Under the pieces are notes generated by a model, which was not told the DNA's origin, ran no database searches, and saw only the letters and a program-made list of their open reading frames with translations. The translations under genes were made by a program, and so were the position numbers. This document shows positions 17,107-26,268 of a DNA stretch of 64,000 nt, in pieces (the first letter of the stretch is position 1; every line of letters starts with the position of its first letter). Source of the DNA: Roseivirga sp. E12 (GTDB lineage: Bacteria > Bacteroidota > Bacteroidia > Cytophagales > Cyclobacteriaceae); contig NZ_JAGFMD010000007.1 of the NCBI RefSeq assembly GCF_017592825.1, positions 124,001-188,000 on the forward strand. The letters run 5' to 3'.

Positions 17107-18453
17107 ATGTTCAAAAATGGCATCGACTCCGTATGCACCATTGTAAGCTATGAGGTGAAAGATATTCGTTTTCCCACTAGTAAAACCCAAGATGGGTCGG
17201 ATGCTATGAATCCTGACCCCGACTATTCTGCTGCTTATTTAATGCTTAAAACGAATATTCCAGGGTTGGAAGGACATGGACTCACCTTCACTATAGGCAG
17301 AGGCAATGAAATATGCGTGCAAGCCATCAGAGCATTTATGCCACTGGTTATTGGGAAAAATCTCACTGATATTACAACTGATATGGGAGGCTTTTGGAAG
17401 TCTCTTAATGGCGATAGCCAACTCCGGTGGCTAGGGCCGGAAAAAGGAGTAATACACATTTCAATGGGTGCTGTCATTAACGCTGTTTGGGACCTATGGG
17501 CGAAATATGAGGAAAAACCATTATGGAAATTAGTAGCCGACATGAGTCCCCAGCAACTGGTTTCATGTGTAGACTTCACATATATCACTGATGTAATTAC
17601 ACCTGAAAAAGCATTACAAAACTTAACCGAACTAGCCGAGACTAAGTCCAATCGAATTGATAACCTCAAACATAATGGATACCCAGCCTACACCACATCC
17701 GCTGGATGGCTAGGGTACTCAGATGATAAAATCAGACGATTGTGTAGAGAAGCAGTAGCAGAAGGTTGGAACCATGTAAAAATGAAAGTGGGGAGTAACC
17801 TGGAAGATGATGTCAGAAGAGCCACTATCATCCGCGAAGAAATAGGTGATGAGCGAAGCCTCATGATGGATGCCAATCAGAAATGGGATGTGAACGAAGC
17901 CATTCAGAATATGGAAACACTTAGGCAATTCAACCCACTTTGGATAGAAGAGCCAACCAGTCCTGACGATATTCTTGGGCATAAAACTATAGGCGACACA
18001 CTCGAATCGGTCAAAATAGCCACAGGCGAACATTGTCAGAACCGAGTTATGTTCAAGCAATTTATGACATCAGGTGCCATGGATATTTGCCAAATAGATA
18101 GTTGTCGATTGGCAGGTGTAAACGAGGTGCTAGCTGTCTTAATGATGGCGCATGAATTAGATATTCCGGTCTGCCCTCATGCAGGAGGAGTTGGGTTATG
18201 TGAGTATGTTCAGCATTTAGCCATGATAGACTACATCTGCATTAGCGGCACACTCGAAAATCGGGTTGTGGAATATGTAGACCATCTTCATGAACACTTT
18301 GAAGCACCAGTGAAAATTAAGAATGCGGCATACAGTATTCCGATGGACCATGGATATAGCATAACGATGAAAGAAGAATCAATTTCGACATATTCTTACC
18401 CAAGGGGAGAATATTGGGAAAACGAAAGGATCAAGGAATATGAGCAGGTTTAG
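17107..18453 (+). CDS. L-fuconate dehydratase (enolase superfamily)
   Basis: The 448-residue protein carries the family start RFPTSKTQDGSDAMNPDPDY and the full mandelate-racemase-type active site: Lys225/Lys227 in KMKVG, metal ligands Asp255 (MMDANQ), Glu281 (WIEEP) and Glu308 (TGEH), and His358 (CPHAGG). Each is displaced by seven from my memory of the numbering in Xanthomonas FucD. It removes water from L-fuconate to give 2-keto-3-deoxy-L-fuconate in the cytoplasm. It is the first gene of the plus-strand locus; the next gene overlaps it by 14 bases. The ATG at 17107 is chosen over a TTG at 17092. Confidence 0.94.
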   Translation: MFKNGIDSVCTIVSYEVKDIRFPTSKTQDGSDAMNPDPDYSAAYLMLKTNIPGLEGHGLTFTIGRGNEICVQAIRAFMPLVIGKNLTDITTDMGGFWKSLNGDSQLRWLGPEKGVIHISMGAVINAVWDLWAKYEEKPLWKLVADMSPQQLVSCVDFTYITDVITPEKALQNLTELAETKSNRIDNLKHNGYPAYTTSAGWLGYSDDKIRRLCREAVAEGWNHVKMKVGSNLEDDVRRATIIREEIGDERSLMMDANQKWDVNEAIQNMETLRQFNPLWIEEPTSPDDILGHKTIGDTLESVKIATGEHCQNRVMFKQFMTSGAMDICQIDSCRLAGVNEVLAVLMMAHELDIPVCPHAGGVGLCEYVQHLAMIDYICISGTLENRVVEYVDHLHEHFEAPVKIKNAAYSIPMDHGYSITMKEESISTYSYPRGEYWENERIKEYEQV

Positions 18454-19201
18454 TTTATCAGGAAAAACAGCCATTATCACAGGAGGAGGTAGCGGTATTG
18501 GAAAGGCAATGGCCCTTGCATTTGCAGAGTCAGGTGCCAAAGTACACGTACTTGATTCCAACAAAGAAGCAATCGAAGAAGTAACTCAGGTAAATGGCAT
18601 AGAAGGACAACGATGTGATGTTTCAAATCAGAATGAAATGAAACAAATTATTGATCAAATAGCCTCAAGTAAAGGAGTTGATATTATGATCAATAATGCC
18701 GGTATCGCACATATCGGGAATCTTGAAAACACTTCGGAAGAGGATCTTGATAAAATTTATGCCGTCAACGTAAAAGGAGTCTACAATGGCATGAAGGCCG
18801 CCATATCGCATATGAAGAGCCGAGGAGGAGTTATTCTCAACCTGGCCTCCGTAGCTTCTTCCGTAGGTATATCAGACAGGTTTGCCTACTCTATGAGTAA
18901 AGGAGCTGTACTAACCATGACGCTCTCCGTGGCCAAAGATTATGTAAAAGATAACATTCGCTGCAACTGTATTTCTCCAGGTAGAGTACATACCCCCTTT
19001 GTCGATGGATTCATTGCTAAAAATTACCCAGGAAAAGAGGCCGAAATGTTTGAGAAGCTTTCGGCTACACAGCCCATTGGCCGCATGGGAAAGCCTGAAG
19101 AAATTGCCAATTTGGCTATATTTCTGTGTTCTGATGAAGCAGCGTTTATTACCGGAACAGACTATCCAATTGATGGTGGATTTATAAAATTGAATACATG
19201 A
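18440..19201 (+). CDS. SDR, probable 2-keto-3-deoxy-L-fuconate 4-dehydrogenase
   Basis: A 253-residue classical short-chain dehydrogenase with cofactor motif TGGGSGIG (14-21), NNAG (85-88) and catalytic Ser137, Tyr150 and Lys154. It overlaps the fuconate dehydratase by 14 bases and the FAH-type hydrolase by 4, so translation is probably coupled. In the known non-phosphorylative fucose route this position is filled by the NAD-dependent oxidation of 2-keto-3-deoxy-L-fuconate to the 2,4-diketo acid. Sequence alone gives only the SDR family; the exact substrate comes from its two neighbours. Confidence 0.88.
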   Translation: MSRFSLSGKTAIITGGGSGIGKAMALAFAESGAKVHVLDSNKEAIEEVTQVNGIEGQRCDVSNQNEMKQIIDQIASSKGVDIMINNAGIAHIGNLENTSEEDLDKIYAVNVKGVYNGMKAAISHMKSRGGVILNLASVASSVGISDRFAYSMSKGAVLTMTLSVAKDYVKDNIRCNCISPGRVHTPFVDGFIAKNYPGKEAEMFEKLSATQPIGRMGKPEEIANLAIFLCSDEAAFITGTDYPIDGGFIKLNT

Positions 19202-20052
19202 AACTCATACGTTTTGGCCAATCAGGTCAGGAAAAACCAGGAATAATAGATGGTAATGGCGACCGCATAGACGTCAGTAGCTTTGGTGAGGATTTTACCG
19301 AAGAGTTCTTCGAAACGGATGGCATCAGTCGATTACGCACTTGGCTATCAAAATCGGCAAACAATTGCCCGAAAGTGTCAAAGGAAACTCGCTTAGGTCC
19401 TCCACTATGTAGACCTTCTAAAATTATATGTGTTGGTTTAAACTATGCCAAGCACGCCAAAGAAAGTGGTATGCAATTGCCAACTGAACCAGTCCTTTTC
19501 TTCAAAGCAACGAGCGCAATCTGTGGGCCAAATGACGATGTAATTATTCCTAAAAACAGTGTAAAAACAGATTGGGAGGTAGAATTGGCAGTGGTGATTG
19601 GAAAAAGGGCTTCTTACGTTTTAGAATCTGAAGCCATGGACTTTGTTGCTGGCTATACAATTCATAATGATGTCAGCGAGCGCGAATTCCAATTAGAAAG
19701 AGAAGGCCAATGGGTAAAAGGAAAGAGTAATGACACTTTTGCTCCACTAGGGCCTTGGATTTTAACGGCAGATGAAATTGATAATCCAAGCAACCTCAAT
19801 CTTTGGCTTAAACTCAATGGGGAAACCATGCAGAATAGCAATACCTCCGATATGGTTTTCAAAATCCCAGAACTCATAAGCTATATAAGTCAATTTATGA
19901 CCTTACTCCCAGGTGATGTAATCTCAACTGGAACACCCTTTGGAGTGGGGCTTGGGTTGGATCCACAACGTTATTTGGTTCCAGGAGATGTAATGGAACT
20001 AGGCATTGATGGTATGGGAGTTGGCAAGCAAAAAGTAATTGCCTACCAATGA
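19198..20052 (+). CDS. FAH-family 2,4-diketo-3-deoxy-L-fuconate hydrolase
   Basis: The 284-residue protein has a C-terminal fumarylacetoacetase fold from about residue 70. Visible marks are KIICVGLNYAKHAKE, FFKATSA, the metal-ligand strand WEVELAVVIG (two Glu) and GDVISTGTPFGVG. In this pathway the enzyme cleaves 2,4-diketo-3-deoxy-L-fuconate to pyruvate and L-lactate. Support comes from its place directly after the SDR (4-base overlap) and before the lactonase (4-base overlap), and from the L-lactate dehydrogenase gene later in the locus. Acylpyruvase activity on other substrates is the alternative. Confidence 0.9.
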   Translation: MKLIRFGQSGQEKPGIIDGNGDRIDVSSFGEDFTEEFFETDGISRLRTWLSKSANNCPKVSKETRLGPPLCRPSKIICVGLNYAKHAKESGMQLPTEPVLFFKATSAICGPNDDVIIPKNSVKTDWEVELAVVIGKRASYVLESEAMDFVAGYTIHNDVSEREFQLEREGQWVKGKSNDTFAPLGPWILTADEIDNPSNLNLWLKLNGETMQNSNTSDMVFKIPELISYISQFMTLLPGDVISTGTPFGVGLGLDPQRYLVPGDVMELGIDGMGVGKQKVIAYQ

Positions 20053-20876
20053 GACTAGACGCACATCAACATTTTTGGCAATATGATGCTGGGCGGGACA
20101 CCTGGATAGATAAATCCATGGTCGTTCTTAAGCGGAACTTTTTACCGGATGAATTGGAAAAAGAGCTGAAAAATTCCGGTATTGATGGATGCATAGTTGT
20201 TCAGGCTGACCAGTCAGAGGAAGAAACAGACTATTTGTTAGAACTGGCTTCTCAAAACCAATTTATCAAAGGAGTTGTGGGTTGGGTAGATCTTCAAGCC
20301 GATAATATAAAAGATCGATTGGCTCATTACGTGCAGAACAAAAAGCTCAAAGGAGTCAGGCATATTTTGCAGGCCGAGACTCCTGATTTTATGCTCGGAG
20401 ATAATTTTACGAGAGGTATAAAGGCACTATCAGCATTTAATTTGACATATGACATTTTGATTTTACCTAAACACTTGGGTGCTGTTTTGGAGCTGGTTCA
20501 CCGGTTTCCAAGACAGCGCTTTGTGTTAGATCATTTGGCAAAACCCGAAATCAAAGATCAAATCTTTTCGCCTTGGAAGGAGGAACTCATGATGCTGGCA
20601 GAAATGCCGAATGTCTACTGCAAGGTGTCAGGGTTGACCACCGAAGCTGATTGGCATAGATGGAAACCTCAAGACGTTCATAGTTATTTGGACATAGCAT
20701 TTGAAGCTTTTGGAACAGACAGACTCATGTATGGGTCTGACTGGCCTGTATGTCTTCTCGCAGGAGGATATACAACGGCTTATGAGCTATTATCTAACTA
20801 CATGCAGTCATTTGCAGAGGAGGACAAAGAGAAGGTCTTTGGGCTTAACGCGCAAAAATTCTATAACTTGGAATAA
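20049..20876 (+). CDS. amidohydrolase-2 family L-fucono-1,5-lactonase
   Basis: A 275-residue TIM-barrel metal hydrolase. The N-terminal DAHQHFWQY gives the metal-binding HxH, RFVLDHLAKP lies in mid-sequence and the C-terminal YGSDWPVC holds the catalytic-type Asp. These features match the cog3618 lactonases that open L-fucono-1,5-lactone to L-fuconate. It overlaps the FAH hydrolase by an ATGA. The cytoplasmic lactonase fits between L-fucose dehydrogenase and fuconate dehydratase in the route. The lactone ring size preferred cannot be told from sequence. Confidence 0.9.
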   Translation: MRLDAHQHFWQYDAGRDTWIDKSMVVLKRNFLPDELEKELKNSGIDGCIVVQADQSEEETDYLLELASQNQFIKGVVGWVDLQADNIKDRLAHYVQNKKLKGVRHILQAETPDFMLGDNFTRGIKALSAFNLTYDILILPKHLGAVLELVHRFPRQRFVLDHLAKPEIKDQIFSPWKEELMMLAEMPNVYCKVSGLTTEADWHRWKPQDVHSYLDIAFEAFGTDRLMYGSDWPVCLLAGGYTTAYELLSNYMQSFAEEDKEKVFGLNAQKFYNLE

Positions 20877-20885
20877 GACATCGAC

Positions 20886-21722
20886 ATGAAAAGCGGCTTT
20901 CCATATCTCGTTCTTGTTCTGTTACTCTTTCTCTTACCAGGGTGTAAATCAGCAACCGATGTACAAGTACCGGAGGGTATGGTGTATGTGCCCAAAGGTG
21001 CTGAGGTGAATGCGTATTTCATGGATGAAACTCCCGTCACCGTAGCGCAATTTAGAGCTTTTGTACAGGCAACTGACTATGCGACTGAAGCGGAGATGTT
21101 CGGAAACGCAGGAGTATTTACTGTAGAAGCGAATTGGTTTTTAAAAGAAGGAGCCTATTGGGAGTATCCTATGGGGCCGGACTTTCCAAAAGCCCTAGAC
21201 GATCATCCTGTGACACAAATATCATATAACGATGCGGAGGCCTATGCCCTTTGGGCCGGTAAGCGTCTGCCTTCGGCCGCGGAATGGGAACATGCCGCAA
21301 AGGATGGTGAAGACGTCAATACCATTTACAATTGGGGGAATACCCTTGTCGTAAATGATCAGTATAAGGCAAATGTATGGCAAGGATCCTTCCCCTTTGT
21401 AAACACATTAAAAGATGGTTTTGAGTACACCTCGCCCGTTGGCCTATTTGGTAAAACCAAACTCGGCCTGACCGATATCTCAGGTAATGTTTGGGAATGG
21501 ACCACCGACTGGGATATACCCAAAGGCACCTCTCAAAAAGATTATCAAGTCAATCAGATGAGTCAAAAAGTGCTCAGAGGAGGATCATTTCTCTGTGAAC
21601 CCTCATTTTGCCATGGATACCAAATCACGGGAAAAAGTGAATCCACTCCAGAGACCAGTCTAATGCACACCGGTTTTAGATGTGTAAGAGATATTAAAGA
21701 ATCAGATTACAAAAAACTATAA
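20886..21722 (+). CDS. formylglycine-generating enzyme, predicted lipoprotein
   Basis: The 278-residue protein has a signal peptide and lipobox (LLPGC, Cys19), then a complete SUMF1/FGE fold: YFMDETPVTVAQFRAFV, the WAGKRLPSAAEWEHAA motif, NVWQGSFP, GNVWEWTTDW and a C-terminal RGGSFLCEPSFC. Cys237 and Cys242 match the C-x4-C pair (Cys336/Cys341) that binds copper in human FGE. It would oxidise the sulfatase motif cysteine to formylglycine using oxygen. The signal places it outside the cytoplasm, so sulfatases would be matured after export, as in the eukaryotic ER. It lies between the lactonase and a GH29 gene and abuts the latter. Confidence 0.92.
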   Translation: MKSGFPYLVLVLLLFLLPGCKSATDVQVPEGMVYVPKGAEVNAYFMDETPVTVAQFRAFVQATDYATEAEMFGNAGVFTVEANWFLKEGAYWEYPMGPDFPKALDDHPVTQISYNDAEAYALWAGKRLPSAAEWEHAAKDGEDVNTIYNWGNTLVVNDQYKANVWQGSFPFVNTLKDGFEYTSPVGLFGKTKLGLTDISGNVWEWTTDWDIPKGTSQKDYQVNQMSQKVLRGGSFLCEPSFCHGYQITGKSESTPETSLMHTGFRCVRDIKESDYKKL

Positions 21723-23200
21723 TGAAGAAACTTCTACCAATCATATGCCTGATCCTTTTGTCAGGGCCTGCTTTTTCGCAGGCAGTCTACGAAGAAGAGC
21801 GCTATGTTGCCGAAACCGACCCTTTAGCACTAGCCAAAATCAAACAGTGGCAGGGGTTGAAATTTGGACTCTTGATGCACTGGGGAGCCTATAGTCAATG
21901 GGGTATCGTAGAGTCTTGGTCCCTTTGTCCAGAAGAATACGGTTGGTGTGAAAGAACAAAAGGGTCTAACCCTCAAGACTACAACACCTACAAACAAGAA
22001 TATGAAAACCTAGCCCTTACATTTAACCCCGTAAAGTTCAATCCCGAAAAATGGGCCAAAGCGGCCAGGGCAGCAGGCATGCGATACATGGTTTTCACAA
22101 CCAAGCATCACGATGGCTTCACGATGTTCGATTCGAAATACACCGACTACAAAGTCACTGGAAGTAAAAGCCTATTTGCAAACCATCCGAAGGCCAACAT
22201 TACTAAGGAAATATTCGATGCCTTTAGACAACAAGACTTATGGACTGGTGCCTATTTTTCTAAACCAGACTGGCATTCAGAATATTACTGGGACCCATAT
22301 TATCCGCCAAGAGATAGAAATGTAAACTATGAGCCAGAGGCCAACCCTGAAAAATGGCAGAAGTTCACAGACTACACCCACAATCAAATCTTGGAACTGA
22401 TGACCGACTATGGCAAAGTAGATATCCTTTGGTTAGACGGGGGTTGGGTGGCTAAAACCCCTAAGGGGGAAATTACGGACTGGTATAGCGGCCAACTTGG
22501 TGATAATAATAAGAACGGCTATATCAAGCACCGCATAGTCAACCAAGACATTAAGATGGACGAGTTGGTAGAAAAGGCCAGAAAGAAACAACCCGGTCTT
22601 ATCGTAGTCGATCGTGCAGTACACGGTAAAAACCAAAACTACTTAACACCTGAAAATAGGGTGCCAGAAAAGCCACTTCCGTTCCCATGGGAGTCCCCAA
22701 TGATTTCTGGAGGAGGCTGGTCTCACACCTTCAATGCTAAATACATGAGTGGACACAAAGCCATTCATTTGCTAGTGGACATAGTCACAAAAGGAGGAAA
22801 CCTTCTCCTCAATATTGCTCCTGGTCCTGATGGCACATGGCAACAAGGCGCCTATGATTTACTTGAAGAGTACGCTAACTGGATGGAAGTAAATAGCGAA
22901 GGTATTTATGAAACGCACGCCTTGGCACCTTACAAAGAAGATAAGGTCGCCATTACTCAGAAGCCAGACGGAACGACATACTTCTTTTATATGGCAGACG
23001 AAAATGAAAAGGTGATGCCATCAGAAATCACAGTCAAGTCACTCCAACCAGATGCAAAGGCATCTGTCAGCCTCCTAGGAAAAGGGAAGCTTAAATGGAG
23101 AAAAAGTGACAAAGGCTTTGTGGTGACCATTCCAGAAAAATGGAGAAAAGACCCACCTGCCGATTATGTGTGGACCATTAAAGTGAGCGCGCTTAAATAG
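21722..23200 (+). CDS. GH29 alpha-L-fucosidase, secreted
   Basis: A 492-residue protein with a Sec signal (cut after AFSQ) and a GH29 barrel from about 35 to 390. Marks are KFGLLMHWGAYSQWG, TTKHHDGFTMF and the nucleophile Asp239 in ILWLDGG; a beta-sandwich of about 90 residues closes it. It removes terminal alpha-L-fucose in the periplasm or outside. The region after the nucleophile contains an extra loop (SGQLGDNNKNGYIKH) that is not in the other GH29 proteins here and may shape the acceptor site. Its ATG overlaps the FGE stop codon by one base. Confidence 0.92.
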   Translation: MKKLLPIICLILLSGPAFSQAVYEEERYVAETDPLALAKIKQWQGLKFGLLMHWGAYSQWGIVESWSLCPEEYGWCERTKGSNPQDYNTYKQEYENLALTFNPVKFNPEKWAKAARAAGMRYMVFTTKHHDGFTMFDSKYTDYKVTGSKSLFANHPKANITKEIFDAFRQQDLWTGAYFSKPDWHSEYYWDPYYPPRDRNVNYEPEANPEKWQKFTDYTHNQILELMTDYGKVDILWLDGGWVAKTPKGEITDWYSGQLGDNNKNGYIKHRIVNQDIKMDELVEKARKKQPGLIVVDRAVHGKNQNYLTPENRVPEKPLPFPWESPMISGGGWSHTFNAKYMSGHKAIHLLVDIVTKGGNLLLNIAPGPDGTWQQGAYDLLEEYANWMEVNSEGIYETHALAPYKEDKVAITQKPDGTTYFFYMADENEKVMPSEITVKSLQPDAKASVSLLGKGKLKWRKSDKGFVVTIPEKWRKDPPADYVWTIKVSALK

Positions 23201-23206
23201 AAAACG

Positions 23207-24115
23207 ATGACGAAATCCATTTTTTCGAGCCTCTTTATAGTGATTTTACTCCTCGGGTGCACAACCAATGAACAGGAAGAAACCAGAAAAGCGAAGCATG
23301 TAATACTTATAGGATCAGACGGACTAGGTGCATATGCCTTCGATAAAGCTAAGATTCCAAATATTAGAAGAATGATGTCCGAAGGGAGTTATTCACTTCA
23401 GGCCAGAGCCGTGCTGCCGTCCTCCAGTGCCGTGAATTGGGCATCTATGATTATGGGTTCCGGTTCAGAACTGCATGGGTATACCGAATGGGGGAGTAAA
23501 ACGCCCGAATTACCATCCCGAATTGTCGGAGAAGAAGGAATCTATCCGTCTATTTTTAGCCTGATTGATGAGCAATTACCAGAAGAGAAAATGGGTGTCT
23601 CCTATACTTGGGGAGGCATTGGATACCTGTTTGAAAAGCAATTGGTAGACCTCGATTATAATGGAAAGACAGATGAAGAAACGGCTGAAACAGCGATTGA
23701 CTTCTTTGTAGAGAAAAAGCCAGCCCTAACTTTTATTCACTTTGATCAACCAGATGGTGCCGGGCACGGAATTGGACATGACACCCCTGAATATTATGAA
23801 GCAGTAGAAGAAATAGATCGTCTGGTAGGCTTAGTAATGGATGCAGTGGAGAAAGCAGGCATGATGGATGATACCATAATCATTTTAAGCTCCGACCATG
23901 GTGGAGTAGATAAAGGTCATGGAGGAAAGTCACTGCTGGAAGTAGAAATTCCCTGGATAATTTATGGAAAAGCTGTATCAGCAAACGGTGCACTTTCGTC
24001 AAGCATAGTTACCTATGATACGGGATCAACGATTGCATATTTACTTGGTCTTAACCAACCGCAATTCTGGACAGGGAGACCGGTGATGGAAGTCTTTCAA
24101 GGAAATAAAGAATGA
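23207..24115 (+). CDS. alkaline-phosphatase-superfamily phosphodiesterase-like lipoprotein
   Basis: The 302-residue protein has a lipobox (LLLGC, Cys18) and the type I phosphodiesterase/nucleotide pyrophosphatase core: metal site VILIGSDGLGAYAF, a serine-rich nucleophile region PSSSAVNWASMIMG, FIHFDQPDGAGHGIGHD and SSDHGGVDKGHGG. The nucleophile is Ser rather than the sulfatase cysteine, so it does not need formylglycine. It could hydrolyse phosphate esters or diesters, or be a Ser-dependent variant acting on sulfate esters; neither is shown. It overlaps the next sulfatase by an ATGA, so both are made together. Confidence 0.82.
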   Translation: MTKSIFSSLFIVILLLGCTTNEQEETRKAKHVILIGSDGLGAYAFDKAKIPNIRRMMSEGSYSLQARAVLPSSSAVNWASMIMGSGSELHGYTEWGSKTPELPSRIVGEEGIYPSIFSLIDEQLPEEKMGVSYTWGGIGYLFEKQLVDLDYNGKTDEETAETAIDFFVEKKPALTFIHFDQPDGAGHGIGHDTPEYYEAVEEIDRLVGLVMDAVEKAGMMDDTIIILSSDHGGVDKGHGGKSLLEVEIPWIIYGKAVSANGALSSSIVTYDTGSTIAYLLGLNQPQFWTGRPVMEVFQGNKE

Positions 24116-25644
24116 AGAATTTAAAAGGTTTATTGGTGACAGTGTTGCTGCTGCTTTCTGTTGGCTGTCAAAGTATCAAACAGAAAGAAAAACTCAATAT
24201 CATTGTTTTTCTTGTTGATGACATGGGTTGGCAAGATACTTCTGTGCCATTTTGGAACGAACGAACCCCCTATAATAACGTTTATCAAACACCAAATATG
24301 GAGCGTCTGGCTTCGGCAGGAATGAAGTTCACACAAGCCTATGCCTGTGCAGTTTGTTCACCAACTCGCGTGAGCTTAATGACTGGAATGAATGCGGCAC
24401 ATCATCGAGTGACTAATTGGACATTGAGAAAAGACGTGCAGCCAGTGGCTGATGATGATAAACTGGCGCAACCCGATTGGAATGTAAATGGTATGAGTCC
24501 CGATGAAGGTATTCCCAATACCATTTATGCCACCCCATTACCTCAACTACTCAAGGACGCAGGCTACTTCACTATTCATAGCGGAAAAGCGCACTTGGGT
24601 GCTATTGGGACACCAGGGTCAGACCCACTAAACCTCGGATTTGATGTGAATATTGCCGGTCATGCTGCAGGAGCACCAGGTAGTTACTATGGAACAGAGT
24701 CTTTTGGAAATGATGATCCCAATAGAACAACATGGGCCGTGCCAGGTCTTGAGAAGTATCACGGAAAAGACATTTATCTCTCAGAAGCCATTACCCGCGA
24801 AGCAGCCCATGCCATGGATAGTGCTGTAAATAATGACCAGCCATTTTTCCTTTATATGGCGCACTACGCAGTGCATACCCCTATTCAAGGTGATGATAGG
24901 TTTGTTCAGAAATACCTAGATCAAGGGCTTTTGCCTACAGAGGCAAAATATGCATCAATGGTAGAAGGAATGGACAAAAGCTTAGGCGACATCATGGATT
25001 TTTTGATCGAAAAGCAGATTGAAGAAAACACGGTAATTCTCTTTATGTCTGACAATGGTGGGCTGAGTGCCGTTGCACGCGGTGGCGAAAAACACACGCA
25101 CAACAAACCCCTAAGTAGTGGCAAAGGATCAGCCCATGAAGGAGGGATTCGGGAACCAATGATTGTAAAATGGCCAGGGAAAGTAAAACCAAATAGTGTA
25201 ACACATGACTACCTCATTATTGAAGATTTCTTTCCCTCAATATTAGAGATTGCGTCAATAACAGATTACCAAACAGTACAACCCATTGACGGGGTTAGTT
25301 TCGTTCCATTGCTAACACATCAAAATGTATCTTCTTCAAAAGACCGGCCACTTTTTTGGCATTACCCTAATCGTTGGGGGCCATTGGGTCCGGGAATTGG
25401 TGCCAGTAGCACGGTACGTTTAGGCGACTGGAAGCTAATCTATTACCACAGCGATCGAAGTTTTGAACTCTTTAACCTTCGAGATGATATTGGAGAAACT
25501 AGAAACAGAGCATCAGACAGCAGGGAAAAGCTTAAAGAACTTGCCCTCGTCCTGACCAATTACCTAAAACAAGTAAATGCTCAAATGCCATTAGATAAGC
25601 AAACCGGGCAGGTGGTCGAGTACCCTTCAGATCTATTGGACTGA
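24112..25644 (+). CDS. S1 family sulfatase lipoprotein (CSPTR)
   Basis: The 510-residue protein has a lipobox (LSVGC, Cys19) and a type I sulfatase fold. The formylglycine motif is CSPTR with Cys82, followed by VSLMTG. Metal ligands are Asp36/Asp37 in FLVDDMGW and FMSDNGG; SGKAHLG holds the catalytic Lys/His region. It should remove a sulfate ester from a sugar outside the cytoplasm after the cysteine is converted by FGE. The subfamily and sulfate position cannot be named. It overlaps the AP-superfamily gene by four bases and ends the first run of the operon; a 94-base gap follows. Confidence 0.93.
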   Translation: MKNLKGLLVTVLLLLSVGCQSIKQKEKLNIIVFLVDDMGWQDTSVPFWNERTPYNNVYQTPNMERLASAGMKFTQAYACAVCSPTRVSLMTGMNAAHHRVTNWTLRKDVQPVADDDKLAQPDWNVNGMSPDEGIPNTIYATPLPQLLKDAGYFTIHSGKAHLGAIGTPGSDPLNLGFDVNIAGHAAGAPGSYYGTESFGNDDPNRTTWAVPGLEKYHGKDIYLSEAITREAAHAMDSAVNNDQPFFLYMAHYAVHTPIQGDDRFVQKYLDQGLLPTEAKYASMVEGMDKSLGDIMDFLIEKQIEENTVILFMSDNGGLSAVARGGEKHTHNKPLSSGKGSAHEGGIREPMIVKWPGKVKPNSVTHDYLIIEDFFPSILEIASITDYQTVQPIDGVSFVPLLTHQNVSSSKDRPLFWHYPNRWGPLGPGIGASSTVRLGDWKLIYYHSDRSFELFNLRDDIGETRNRASDSREKLKELALVLTNYLKQVNAQMPLDKQTGQVVEYPSDLLD

Positions 25645-25738
25645 TAGATTGTTTTGATAAAAATTCTTATCTTCTGCTTGAATACCAGCACATTACAGCT
25701 AGTATTCAAGTTATTATCAACCTTAACTAAATTAAAAG

Positions 25739-26158
25739 ATGAGCAATTTGAAAATCAACCACGGAGCCGTGTGGGTGTCCGTAATTTTACTTACAGGTTT
25801 AGGATTTCTCTGGTATGGTGCCCTTTTTGGTGAAAAATGGATGGCCTTGGTGGGACTAGATCCAGTAGCCGTAGAAGCTGATCCTCCAGGAGCAGGCGTT
25901 TGGATTACTAACATTGTCGCAACAGTAATACCAATGTATGTGCTGGCATGGCTTTTCACGAAACTAAATGTAGACTCAGCACTGAAAGGAGCAAAAATAG
26001 GATTGATTATCGCCTTCTCCTTCGTGTTCTTAAGCAAGATGACAAGCGATATGTTTGCCCAAAACCCTTACGAACTTTCCTGGATTGTTGGTGGCTTTGA
26101 TATGGCGGCCTTGACAATTGCTGGTATAATACTGGGCGCTTGGACAAAGGAAAAGTAG
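25739..26158 (+). CDS. DUF1761 membrane protein
   Basis: The 139-residue protein has four hydrophobic helices (about 9-28, 55-73, 83-100 and 113-133). The motif GFLWYGALFGEKWM near residues 21-34 is typical of DUF1761 proteins, whose function is unknown. It sits between two sulfatase genes but has its own 94-base upstream gap and a clear terminator behind it, so it behaves as a separate unit inserted in the locus. No link to fucose use is visible. Confidence 0.82.
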   Translation: MSNLKINHGAVWVSVILLTGLGFLWYGALFGEKWMALVGLDPVAVEADPPGAGVWITNIVATVIPMYVLAWLFTKLNVDSALKGAKIGLIIAFSFVFLSKMTSDMFAQNPYELSWIVGGFDMAALTIAGIILGAWTKEK

Positions 26159-26188
26159 AAAGAGAAAAGTATAGAAAATTAAGAGAAA

Positions 26189-26219
26189 AGGAGTCAGGAA
26201 ATAACCCTGGCTCCTTTTT
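26189..26219 (+). terminator. intrinsic terminator after DUF1761 gene
   Basis: AGGAGTCAGG and CCTGGCTCCT pair along 10 bases with one G-U, around a 7-base loop, and end in TTTTT. It splits the locus into two transcripts unless read through. Confidence 0.85.
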
Positions 26220-26268
26220 GATTTGTTATCTTATAAGGTGTTAACCAGAACCTCCAAATCATTCTAAA

